Shown here in pieces: positions 1 to 12,500 of a stretch of DNA of 64,000 nucleotides. Source of the DNA: Chloranthus sessilifolius (Eukaryota; Streptophyta; Magnoliopsida; Chloranthales; Chloranthaceae); NCBI GenBank assembly GCA_021018995.1, contig CM037597.1, forward strand, positions 3,795,299 through 3,859,298, written 5' to 3'. How positions within the stretch are numbered: the stretch's first letter is position 1; each line of letters begins with the position of its first letter. Made by a program: the position numbers and the translations under genes. Below the pieces are notes generated by a model that saw nothing but the letters and a program-made list of their open reading frames with translations, was not told where the DNA came from and searched no databases.

Positions 1-2358
1 GGATGAGAGAGGATGAACTATCAAGTATGATGGATGGAGTGGACCAACTAGGAAATCAATAATTAATTTTTTAGTATATGACCCGTTGGGTACAATTTTT
101 CATAAATCGATTGATGCATCCAGTGAGATCCATAATGCAAAATACAAATGTAACCTCATGGATGAAGTTGTTGGCAAGATTGGAGAGTCAAGAGTAGTAC
201 AAATAATTACAGACAATGGTGCCAACTATAAGAAAGCTGATAAACTGTTAATGAAGAGAAGAAAGCATTTATTTTGGACTTCATACACAGCACAACGCAT
301 CGATTTGAAGTTAAAGGATATTGGAAAGACCATGATGGTCTTAAAAGTAGTAAAGCAAGCAAGGGAAGTAACTACCTTCATCTATAATCACACCTAAGTA
401 GTCACCCTCATGAGAAAGCATAAGGTGTGATATTGAGCTCCTACGACCCGGCATTACACGTTCTGTCACGCATTATATAGCATTAGAGAGCATATTATCC
501 TATGAAAAAAATCTGAAGAGAATGTTCTAATCTGATCAATGAGTAGGATCAAGATATGTACGCTCGAAGAAAGGTCAAAGTATAGTTGCAATCATAGAAT
601 CGAAAAGGTTTTGGAAACAAGCAAAAAAAACTGTGCTTCAATTGAGCAGTTAGTTCAAGTGTTGAGGCTTGTTGATGGGGATGAGAAACCTACTATGGGA
701 TACGTCTATGAGGCAATAAATAAAGCCAAACTTGCAATCAAAGCGAATGTCGAGAACTGGGAAGATATCTGAGAAATCATTGATGCACGATGGGAGAATC
801 AGTTCCATCATGACCTCCACGCAGCAGGTAGTTAATGATACATGAATATTTTTTATTTACATAGTTTTTTTGTTTTATTTACATGCATTTATAATTTTAT
901 ACAATATATTAAAGGTTTATGTGTCTACTTGCAGGGTACTTTTTAAATCCACTTTATCACTACAGTCAGAATTTCGAAGAGGTTCTAGAACTCTTGTCTG
1001 CATTGAAAATTGTTATAAGAAGGTTGGAGCCGGATTTAAACCAGCACAACTTTGCAATAAAGCAGGTAAGAAACTAGAGAGTAGTTTTGGTAAATATTAC
1101 TTTACAATAGTTAGTTCAAACTTTAAACTAATATTTGTTTTATGTCATTACTTATTTCAAATATGACAGATCGAAACATTCCGACCTATGCGGGGAGAAT
1201 TTTGTTATGAAAATACGACATCATCCATTTTAACCACTAATGCAGGTATAATTATATACACTTAATTAAACATAATACTTAATATTGATAATTGCATTAT
1301 TTATTTTTTTTGTTGTTATAAACTTATAATCTAGTTTTATTTCAATTTATATTTCTCCAGATACTTGGTGGGTAAACTATGGTGACTCGACGCCCGCTTT
1401 AAGAAAGATTGTCGTACGCGTGCTCAGCCAAACATGCTCAGCATCTAGGTGTGAACACAATTAGAGTACTTTCTAATACATACAAAAACCATAAATCGAT
1501 TACCTTCAAAGAAACTAAATAAACTAGGTTTTGTACATTATGGCATGCAATTGCGAACCCACAATCTACGAAAGGAGGAATACGACTATGGTACACCTAT
1601 TGATTTGGATTAAATATTCCAAGACGATAATCCATTGAACCCATGGTTATGTAAGAGAGAGGAGCCATTATTAGATGGCCAAAATAACCCATGGTTAGAT
1701 GAGCATGTGGGTAATGATGAGGATCTCCAAAGGGCTCAATCGAAGGAAAGAAAAAAGAAAGCTAAATATGTAAGTCAAGCTCAAGCACAATCTGATATCG
1801 AAGAGGAAACTGAGAGAGAATGATTAGGACGAGAGCGATGGTAGTGATGATCCAAGTCCCCCTCCTGGATTCGATGTAGGTGGTCGTTACAACCGAGGTG
1901 GAGATGATGATGATATTGTGGTGCATGATACCTATAGGAGAGAGGTTCTAAAATGGAAAATTGGAATGATGACAATGATCATCAATGGGATACAGATCAA
2001 CCTTATACAGGAGGTGGTGAGGGTAGCGATGCAACAGGGCCAGGAACAGAGATACCTCCTACACAAGGTATCATGCTTGACTATGGGACCTTATGGACTA
2101 CAAGGGTCGGCGTTCAATGGTGTGGAATGGGCATATGGGAAGTTTGGGGTGCAATCATTTGGGTCCTATACATTGAGTGGGCAGAATGGAGATGAAAATC
2201 AATATATTAATACTGAAATGTATGGGACTCCAACTCATGACCCTTACACTAGCGGACAACAACAAAATTTTGGGGAGGCGCAAAGTCATAATCAAGACGA
2301 TGATGATGGAGACAAGGAGCCATTTCACACATCATTTTGGGGCCTTAGATTGAATTGA
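1..2358 (+). pseudogene. hAT transposase pseudogene (DUF659 and hAT C-terminal remnants)
   Basis: At about 60-400 the translation matches the DUF659 core, with the order FLVYDPLGTIFHKSIDAS then VVQIITDNGANYKKADKLL, ending near the residues before the catalytic region. Bases 640-830 give the [17 protein letters not shown] segment. Bases 1370-1470 give the hAT dimerisation remnant ([17 protein letters not shown]). Bases 1635-2358 encode an acidic, Gln/Gly-rich tail. An intron equivalent to one in the second copy follows the HAAG codons near 831. Stops and frameshifts separate the blocks, so the gene is dead. The family is clear from collinearity with 9200-12170. Confidence 0.8.
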
Positions 2359-2679
2359 GTCCATGCCTAGGGCCAACCCTTGTTCAACTAGAAGTAGGCT
2401 TATCAGGCCAATTTTTAGTTTCTAAGATTTTGATCTGCTGTGATTTTGTTTTCTTTAATGAAATATTTTATCTGTAGCTAATTTTGCTTTCTTTAATCAA
2501 ATTATAGCAATGCACCTATGACCTATGAGGCTATGACCTATGAAACATGAGAAAAAGAGGGTCAGGATTCAGTGCAAGGTGTAAAACAACCATAAATAAG
2601 TTAAATTTGAGTGAGGAATTCACTAGTCACTAGTCACTACTCAATACTCACTATTAACGACTTACCGACTCTCCTCATG

Positions 2680-2899
2680 CTGACTTCCACATTATCAGGG
2701 TCACATAAATCTGGAACAGTCCGCTTTTGAAATGATTTGGTGGCCAAAACGTGCTTCATAAAACTTCGTCTATCAAATTCAGTCAAAATCTGACTTCCAC
2801 AGATGCTAAGGTCACAAAAATCTGCGGCCGTCACAGGTTTTGAAAAGAAATGGTAGGCAGCTAAAGTGTGCTTCATGAATTTTATAAAATCCAATGAGG
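2680..2899. repeat. Two-copy tandem duplication of about 110 bp
   Basis: The word CTGACTTCCACA starts both units (2680 and 2790). They share the order GGTCACA, AAATCTG, TTTTGAAA, GTGCTTCAT at matching spacing, with clear divergence. A 93-aa minus-strand reading frame across them is only a by-product and matches nothing I recognise. Confidence 0.7.
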
Positions 2900-3505
2900 C
2901 GAATGACGTCGTTTTCATATGATTCCAAAGTTTCCAACAATGCAGAGTTTTATTAATTCAAATACTAAGTACTCACTACCCAAAATGTGGGTTCAGCTTG
3001 TTCCCACTTCCCAGATTCCACAAATTAGTATTTAGACTTTAGAGATTGCATATTGTGAAATCAACTATCAAGTCATCAACAACTGACCGTTTGATAGGTG
3101 CAACGTGATCTCAAGATCATTTTTGTAGAAGATCGGGGTGAAACACGATTTCGATCATCCTATCCAACCCAATCAATGGGTTTTAATGATTTTCTGGCTT
3201 GAGCGCTTTCATTAAACGTGTGAGCGAGACGAACAAAGAGGTACCCAAAATTTTAATATTGTTTTTGCTTTTCAGTTTTTATTTAAACCCAACAAAAAAA
3301 ATATCCGTATCAGCGTACGTATCGGTCATTGGGGAACCGATACCTGATACTGAACCCGCTTTTGATACCTTGGTTTAAACTCTAAAGCTAAATGCCAACC
3401 TCATAGGGTTGCATGACTTGTATGAGTTGTATCAATAGAAAAACCAAACTTTCATTTCAAATAACAAAGTGTCCATATGGATCCCTCAAGGTACAGAAAA
3501 CAAAC

Positions 3506-3547
3506 CTGCCTCATCGAAGAGAGGAATTTTGTGTTCACTATGCCAGC
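3506..3547 (-). CDS. 2-hydroxyacid dehydrogenase exon 7
   Basis: A 42-bp phase-0 exon encodes [14 protein letters not shown], the segment after the substrate/NAD-domain linker. It is flanked by a TTTTCAG acceptor and a GTTTGT donor. Relatives usually have Lys where this copy ends in Gln. Confidence 0.82.
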
Positions 3548-6500
3548 CTGAAAATTACATCAATCAAAAGATTTTACCTAGGTGTCAAATAGTAAATTAG
3601 TAATAAATGCATTTTAAAACATAAATGGTGAAACAAACAATTAAGGGTACCTCTATGCGCGTCTACCTGGTTACTAGTGGGCGCCTACACTAAAAACCGT
3701 AGATCGCATTAAATCACACGATCGCCTTTCATGCCAATCTTTCATACAATGGATCTTGAGACCATGGGTGTGCCAGCAGACAGTCAGATTTTTTATTCCA
3801 CGTGGCACAAATCCCAAAAGGCAAATGTGATTTTAGGGCCACGTTTTGGGATCCATGCCACATGGAATCAGAAACTTGACTGTCTGATGGCATGCCCATG
3901 ATCTCAAGATCCATTGTGTGGAATATTGGCATGAAAAACAATCACGGTCATCTGATTTAATGCGATCAATGAGTTTTTGTGTAGGCGCCCACCAGTAATC
4001 TGGTAGACGAGAATAGAGGTACCCAACAATTAAAGCAAAATATAATGGAAAAGGTACTGACCGTTTCACTATTCATTGTCAAGCAAGCAACTACTATGTC
4101 AGCCTCTTTGGCAAAATCATAAAGATTTTCAGGACCACCTTTCTTATCAACAAGACCATCAATTCCATCACTTTGAGTGCTCACGGCTGGAGATTTAACA
4201 CTAGAATCTGAGAGATAATGAATGAGAGATTCCACAATCACATCCCTTGTTGCAAGTTATAGATAGCTTATATAAATATTTCTCTCATACCATTCGGACA
4301 ACTAGAATCTGGTGAGCCCGAGGCCCAACTCCGTTTTGTTGCAAGAATTCTTACACCAAATGCCTTCAAACGTTTAGCAAGATCAATTCCAATATTTCCA
4401 AATCCCAGAATAAAGACCTGCATCAGGCAAAAAAAAAAAAAAAAACAGGTACGTAAATCATAAAATTATGTGGAATAGTGCATATTAAGGACCGGCTACC
4501 CTATACCCATGTTCTTGGCTGTAGCACCCAAAACCATGTTCCTGATATATCCTTCCATGTTGATTAAAGGACTGATCGGGCCCAAAATCAAGTGATATTG
4601 CAACCCCATCCAAGAAAACAAGATACAGAAGAAGCCATCACAAAAGGTGAACATAAATGGGTCCCTGGACATGTGGCAGAGGTGCCAAGTGTCAAGGTGT
4701 CATAGGTGTGTGGCACGACTATTTCTGAAATTTCTAATGTGGCGGCATGACCATAAACAAAATGTTTATAATAAGGGTAATGATCACCTGACTCGAGTCA
4801 CATCGTGACTCGAGCCAGGAGACCATACATCTCTGTGTTCAATGTTGACCGCAGAGATATGAATGGTCTCCTGGCACGAGTCACGCATAACTCAAGTCAT
4901 CTGATCATTTCCCTTATAATAAAACTAAAAGAAAATCTTAGGGAGCTCATTTGAGAAACCCTTCTTTTAAAAAGGCTAATTTGAGAAACCTACTTGATGA
5001 AATATGATTTTTACATATACGGTATGTGATGGGGAAATTAAGATCAAGAGTGACGAATTTGGGCCGCAACAAGTTCCCTCAGCGTCGGAAGAAGTGGAAG
5101 GGGAGTCGGAACTAAAGAACTGGAAGAAACTGGAGAATTTGGGCGTATTGAGATCGATCGATCAATCCTAGAGAATCGATCAATTGAGGCCAAAGGTCTC
5201 AGGACTTTTGGCGAAATTCTTTTCCTAGTCGATCGATCGAGTCTTAATTTTTGATCAATCGCGCGATTTATAACTTTATAAATCGATTGATCCTAGAATC
5301 AATCGATCAATTTGTCGTGTGAGTTAGTTCCGCCAGTCTTCATGATGTCCCTTGATAAAATCAACCTTCATGTCCATACCAGCCTTCATGATGTCCCTTC
5401 TCTAGGCTCCTTCATGCGTCTCGAAGAAGCTGGAGATAATTATTAGGGATTTTCTATGGGAAGGATCAGGGGACCAAAAGAAGCTTCATTTAATCAAATG
5501 GGAGGAGTGTTGTGATACGAAGGAATATGGGGGTTTGGGAATCAGAAAACTAAAATTAGTTAACAAAGCCCTGTTAGCAAAGTGGCTGTGGAGATTTGGT
5601 GATGGGGGGGAGAGAAACAAATTATGGTGGCAAATTGTCTCCACCAAATATGGATCGCATGAAGATGGCATGACCATCATTTAAAGGTTGTGAAAGGATG
5701 TAGACACGATGTGGCTGAGGGCACCAAATTCAGTTGGGCGATGGCCGGAGGATTAGATCCTGGAAGGACGTTTGGGCTAGGGATCAACCCATCTAACTTA
5801 CCCAACAATATTAATGCTCTCCGACTCGAAGGATGCGGTAATCAACAATTTTGTGCATTCTTTCGAGGGAATCTGGTGTGGAATGTCATTCTTAGAAATG
5901 GAGGAGTATCAAAAGCATGGGTTAAACTGCCGGAAAATCGGTACGTACCGGACGATACGTACCGGAACAGTAGTGTACCGAACGATACATTGAATGTATC
6001 GTCCGGAATTTGCAATACAAATGAGCGATACGGTACATTTAATGTACCGTATCGTTCACGTCCGATACGTATCGGTATCGGACGATATTTTGATCCATGA
6101 TCAAAAGAGAATATTGGGGGGGAGGTTACTCCCAACTCGGCTAATAGAGACCTGAGGCTTTGGAAATACTCTGCCAAAGGGAATTTTACGGTCAGATCTC
6201 TTTATAATCAGCTGCTGATGCGTGATAGAATTCATACGGAGAACAGGAGGTGGTCCGGTCTTTTGAGGGTTAGGATGCCGCCTAAGATGAAGTTTTTCGC
6301 ATGGTTGGTTACCCAGCAGAGAATTCTACCTCGCGACCAGTTGATAAGAAGAAATATCCCGGTACGTAACAAATGGATGCTATGTATGAGGGGAAGAGAA
6401 TCGGTGGCCCACATTTTCCTTCATTGTTCTTACACACACAGTCCATTTGGCACAAGATCTTTAAGCTATATAAGGTTGAATGGGTTCTTCCTTTTTGGCC

Positions 6501-9500
6501 TGACCACATGATGGAAATGTGGAAAGAAATGAAAGTGGAAGACCCGAGGAAAGCATTATGGCCACTAACTGTGTACGCGGTGTTTTGGGCTATCTGGGTG
6601 GAAAAAAACAACAGAATTTTCAGGCGCAAGACTAAACCGTTCTCGTTGGTTATCCGGGATATTAGAAACCTATTGGTCAGTTGGAACACGAGTAAGCTGG
6701 CTGATTTTAATGAAGGTCTACAACACCTCTTAACGCTCTGGGAGGACTGCTGCCCGTAGGGGTGCCAGTTCAGCTGGGGTGCGAGTAGGGGTCCCGGTTC
6801 AGCTGGGTTGCGATGGGGAACTGCTCTACGTTTCGGACCTGCTCCGGCTCATGGGGTGAGTCATTTAGGGGGGTTTGCTTCGCTTTTGGATAGTTCTTAC
6901 TACCCACTAAGGTATGTAATTTCTAATCCTTTTGTTTTTAATATATCCTATGTTACCATTTCAAAAAAAAAAAAGGACTTATTTGGTGTGTATCAACACA
7001 ATTGTGCTCAATAGTACGCTCATTGGTGCTAACACCATGTTTTCAATTTTTTCATGCATAAGCCGTGTCATTTAAAAAAAATAAAAAAATAGAAGAAAAT
7101 TTTTTTGGTACATACCTTGGAAAAGAAAGTAGAGAGATTTAGGACCCGTTTGGATCCTGTGATTTTTTATTCCAGAGACATTTGTTTGTGAATAATTTTG
7201 CCTGTGAATTATTGTGTCTGTTGTTTGAGTACCATATGGGCTTTCTAGTGACTAATAATTATATTGTTTGGGTAACATCTGAAACTTTCTAATTACTCAT
7301 TTGTCTACTATTTGATGGTGGTGAAGAGGTGTGTGGTCATAGTGGAGAAGGTGGTGGTAGTGATGTGGTGGTCATGGAAGTGATGTAGGCTCAAAAGCAG
7401 CAATGCACACATGCATCAAATGTCGTCGACTCTGCTCAAGTTGAAGTAGAGAGAAGACAGGGCCAAGGGATGGACACTCCTCCCTTCCAATTATACTAGC
7501 CAGTTTTTGTATTTCGCGTTAACCATGGGTCAAAATATCGTCTGATACCAATATGTATCGGTTTTGGACCTCACCGGTACAATAAATAGGCTTCTTCTCG
7601 GATACCCCCCAAAATAGCCAATTTATCGTTTGATACGGGTAACTTATCTCCCTTATCGGACGATATATTGAAATTAATTTCAATATATCGTCCGATAATA
7701 TGGTCAAAACCCATCGACCCTTAAAATCTTCAAATTATCGGACGATACGGGCAAATTATCGCTTTTATCATCCGTATCGTCCGATAATTTCAAATTATCG
7801 GTGTGGGGCCCAGCCACATAAAGGGCACGTGTTTGAGGGGTTTTTCAGCCGAAAAAATCATTTTTTCCTCCCATTTCTTTCTCCTTTTCAGCCATTCTTC
7901 TTCCTCTTCACTTCTTAGCTACCGGGAGACCCAAAATTTCACTACCGACCACCCGGAAAGCTCGGGATCGCCGCCAAATCACCAAAGAACACGGAAAAGG
8001 TATGTGTTCTACCATTTTAGGTCATTTTCTTACATTTTAAGGGTTAAAATTTCAAGATTTATCCTTAAATATGATAGATCTACCCTTAAATTTTAAGATC
8101 TAGCCTTAAATTTCAAAATCTACGCTTAAGTCAAGATCTACCCTTAAATTTCAAGATCAACACTTAAATTATTTTTAAACATTAAAATAAGAAATATTAA
8201 CAAAATAATTAAAATAAAGATCTATTTAATTATGTGTGAAGATCTATTTAATTATTGATGCATTTTTTAAGCATGTTTTATATTTAATTATGGGGTATGT
8301 GTCACATACCCCATAACACATGTGACACATGTATAATTGATGTGTCACATGTGTCATGGGGTATGTGACCCATGCCAAAATTGATGCGTCATGCATGTAA
8401 TTGATGTGTCACATACCCCATGACACATGTGACACATGTGTAACTGATGTGTCACCTGTGACACATACCCCATAACACATCAGTTACACGTGTCACATGT
8501 GTCATGGGGGTTACACATGTGACACATCAATTATATGTACGACACATCAATTACACATGTGTCTCATGTGTCATGGGATATGTGACACATCAATTACATG
8601 TATGACACATGAATTACACATGTCGCATGTGTCATAGGGTATGTGACACATCAATTACACATGTGTCGCGACACATGTAATTGATGTGTCACACATGTGA
8701 CACATACCCCATGACACATGCGACACATGTGACACCTGTGTAATTGATGTGTCATGGGGTATGTGACACATCAATTACATATGTGTCGCGACACATGTGT
8801 CGTATGTATCATGGGGTATGTGATACATCAATTTCAAATAAATATGGTTTTCAAATATTTAAAAAATTAGAATAATATGATTTTCTAATATTTTTTTTAA
8901 TTAGAATAATATCAAATAAATTTTTAAATGTAATCTAAAATTTTTAAAAATTAGAATAATATCAAATAAATTTAGTAAAATATAATCTAATATTTTAAAA
9001 ATAAGAATAATATCAAATAAGTTTTCAAATGTAATATAAAATTTTTACAAAATTAGAATAATATCAAATAAATTTTCAAATGTAATCTAAAATTTTTAAA
9101 AACTAGAATAATATCAAATAAATTTGATTTTCAAATGTAATCTAAATGTTTTAATTTAATCCAATCGTTTGCTCATTCATGCAGGTGAAATAAATAACAA
9201 TCGTACATAGATAAGATTCAGCCTGCAATACGGCACAGCAATAGATGGTGATAGACTCCAAATAGAATGCAAGCTTTATGGAAAAAAAATTGCTGGGAGG
9301 AGGTATCACACGGTTGAAGGAGCATTTGGCTCACATTAAGAGAGAGACAAAAGGATGTCACAATGTATCCAGAGAAGTGAGAGAAGCTGTCAGAGTCAAT
9401 TTACAGGTTACAAAGGGAAAGAAAAAAGCAGAAGCCGACCGAGATAGAGAAATGTATGAGAGAATAAGGAGAGAAGATCCAAAGTTTCCTACACATGGAC

Positions 9501-12500
9501 CTGAGGATGATGAGGATGAGCAGACAGTGTTAGAGAAACACGACAGCGACGAGATCAGGAAGAAGCCGATTATCAGTTTCAGTCCAGGTTGAGGGGCCCA
9601 TTCATGCCTGCTACTGGTGATGGAACTCGTCATAGGCCACATGTTGATGAGGAGGAGGATATTCATGAGACTGTCGGGTTACATAGGTCAACATCAATGA
9701 GGGAGACCAAGTCGTCTACTACAGGTCTCATGGATCCGTTCATGTATCAGACAAAAAGCTCCAATCAAACTAAATTGAGTACAATTTCACTAAAAAAATG
9801 GGGAAGAGGCTTGAAAAATCGATTGCAAAGTTCGTGATATACAATCACATTCCGAGTCAAGTTGTGGAGTCGTCGTACTTCCAAAGTATGATTGATATAA
9901 GTGCAGAAGTTGGTCCAACAGTTAAAAAGACTTCTGCATACGAGGTATCTAGGCCCTTATTAGATGATGAGTACAATAAGATAAGAGCTTATGTGGACAG
10001 CTTCCACGAAGTATAGGATGAGAGAGGTTGCACAATTATGTGCGATTGATGGACCGGTCCCACAAGGAAGAGTTTGATCAACTTTTTAGTCTACAACGAT
10101 GTCGGGACAGTATTTTTAAAATTAGTTGATGCTTCTAAACACGCGAAGACGGCTGATTACCTCTTCCAACTAATGAATAAGATAGTTGAAGAGGTTGGAG
10201 AGAAGCGGGTTGTGCAGGTGGTAACAAATAATGTCGCCAATTACAAAGCCGCAGGAAGATAGTTAATGTTGAAGAGACCTCACTTATACTGGACTTCGTG
10301 TGTCGCTCATTGCGTGAGCCCTATAGAGCTTGGCTAGATATAGTCGTGAGCTGAAAAACATGATCAACTCCGAAGAATGGAGAAAATATGAGTTAGAGCT
10401 CCCAAGATCAAAGAGACCTGCTTTGAATGAAGTTGGTGACCTGATCTACAGCCCCTAGTTTTGGACAGATGTTGACCACCTGATGGTAGTCAATACCCCG
10501 TTGGTGCAAGTGCTGAGGTTGGTAGATGGTGATGAGAAGCCAACGATGGGATATGTTTACGAGTCAATGGATAAGGCAAAGTTGGCTATTAAAACCAAAT
10601 GTCCTACAAAATATAAATGATATTAGGCGATTATCGATGAGAAGTGGGATGCACAATTCCACCAGTACTTGCATGCCGCAGGTATAACATGTTAAACTGC
10701 TTATGTAGTGATTTTTATTTATTTATTATTTATCATATTATTCACTGTTTTCATATACTGATGAGATTGCTCATATTTGATGTATAGCACATTACTTGAA
10801 TATGGCCTTCCAGTATACGCGACGCTTCAAGTTGAGTGAGGCTGATGAAGTGTACAGCGGTTTGCTCAATGTGATCCAACGAATGCTCCCTGAGTTAGCC
10901 GACCAAGGTCAAGCCATCAGAGATGTGAGTAATCATACCTTATAACTAATAAGTCAAACGTCATATGAACATTATATTGATATGTGGGTTATTGTATTTC
11001 ATCTTTGTAGATTGACATGTTCCGTAAGAGACATGGGTAATTTGAGACCTCGTTGGCGCAATCCCAAATCAAGCATGATAAACCCGTTGATGTGGATGCA
11101 CTATGGAGGTGACGGTCCGATACTGAGGCGGGTTACAATGAGGGTTTTATCACAAACATGTTCCTCATCCAACTGTGAGCGGAATTGGCGCACCTTTTCT
11201 CTCATTCACACGAAGACAAGGAATAGGCTAACTATGGAACGATTGGAAAAGGTAGTCTACTGCCACTACAATATGTGATTAAGGGTCAGAAATATGCAGA
11301 GGATCAACCGTGGCAAGCAATTATATGAAGTCTTAGTTCATATAATTTTTATTTGATGTAATTTATGAGGTATATACTAATTCATCTATCATATTCTACC
11401 TTACAGATACTGAATATTTTGATCTCATCCAGTTGGATTATATATTCACAGAGGATGGCCCTTTGAATCAGTGGATCGAAGAGAGAAAAGAGTCAATGTT
11501 AGATACTGAGGGCACTGCATGACTAGACAATGCTGAAAGAGTAGTAGGGGAGCAGGCTTCCCAACCACCAAGGCGGAAAAGAAGATTGAATCGTCATTCA
11601 GTTGTTGGATTTGATGACGAAACGCAGCTCGATAGGGATAATGTCGATGATGGAAGTGTTGGGGGTGATGGGGGTAATGGTGGAAGCAATGAAACTCACG
11701 TTGGCACTAATGGTGGAGAAGATGATGTTGATCCCTCTTATTCTTATGGAGGTATTGCCTCATGGGATAATGAGCCGGAAACAATATATGGCACTCCTAC
11801 ATTTAGAGGTGGATGGGTTGAAGGAAGAGGAGCGTCAGAATCTCACCAAACACCACCACCACAAGGTCTACAAGATGATGTGGGTTATATGACTTCTAGT
11901 TTCGAGGTATTTAGTTTGCAAAACACCGACGATTCAGCAACCAGTAACCCATACTATCGGCCTCAACCAACCTACCCCGGGCCATATGACTTGGTCAAAT
12001 TTTTGGAGGACCAACATTTACTTATTACACTGAGCCATATTCGTCGCTAATGCCTCAATTTCAATGGGGTACATATGATCATGGGTATCAATATGACCAA
12101 TATTACAGGGGAAGCTCACGCACCGATGATGATCATCATGAGGGGGAAGAACCACCATGAAATTCAATGTGACTTTAAAGTAAGTTTTTTCATGTACAAT
12201 ATACATTTTAATTTTGATCATGAGTCATATACAATGTAATTTAGGTTCTGCGTTGATAAAATTATAAAATATGCATCAAATAAGCCTAAAATAAATTTTT
12301 AAAAAGTTAAAGTAAATAGAAAATCATTAAATTTAATGTTTCTGATTTTTTTAGTATTTTTCAGGATTTTTTTGAAAAAAAAAAAATCAATGTATCAAAC
12401 TAATACATTCAATGTATCGGACAATACCCGATATGTATCATCTTGGAGGTCAGGACGATACGTACCGATTTTCCGGTATTTTAACCCATGGTTCCGCTAA

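Larger units (their letters stand above)
1..3375 (+). mobile_element. hAT (DUF659-type) DNA transposon, decayed; left end outside the window
   Basis: The body encodes remnants of a BED/DUF659/hAT-dimerisation transposase collinear with the second copy at 9200-12170. The probable right end is at about 3300-3375, where CGTACGTATCGG words are followed by a tip like TTTTGATACCTTGG, resembling the tips of the palindromic-word MITEs elsewhere in the window. The left end and target duplication cannot be seen. The element lies in intron 7 of the minus-strand dehydrogenase gene. The right boundary is inferred from the motif only. Confidence 0.6.
7524..12490 (+). mobile_element. Transposase-bearing hAT element with palindromic subterminal DNA
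   Basis: The left tip CATGGGTCAAAATATCG (7524) and the right tip ending TTTTAACCCATG (12490) are inverted repeats. Both ends carry CGATAC/ATCGTCCGATA words (7540-7800 and 12400-12480). The transposase remnant lies between. The 8 bp outside the left end (gcgttaac) do not match those outside the right end (gttccgct). The right one does match gttccgcc at 5327-5334, so the ends may come from two insertion events. Confidence 0.78.

Noticed and set aside
4230-4247. Upstream AG acceptor for dehydrogenase exon 6
   Set aside because: Using it puts a stop in frame after exon 5; the acceptor before 4207 restores the frame.
8290-8830. CRISPR-like repeat array
   Set aside because: Units occur in both orientations, without constant spacing or unique spacers, in a plant transposon.
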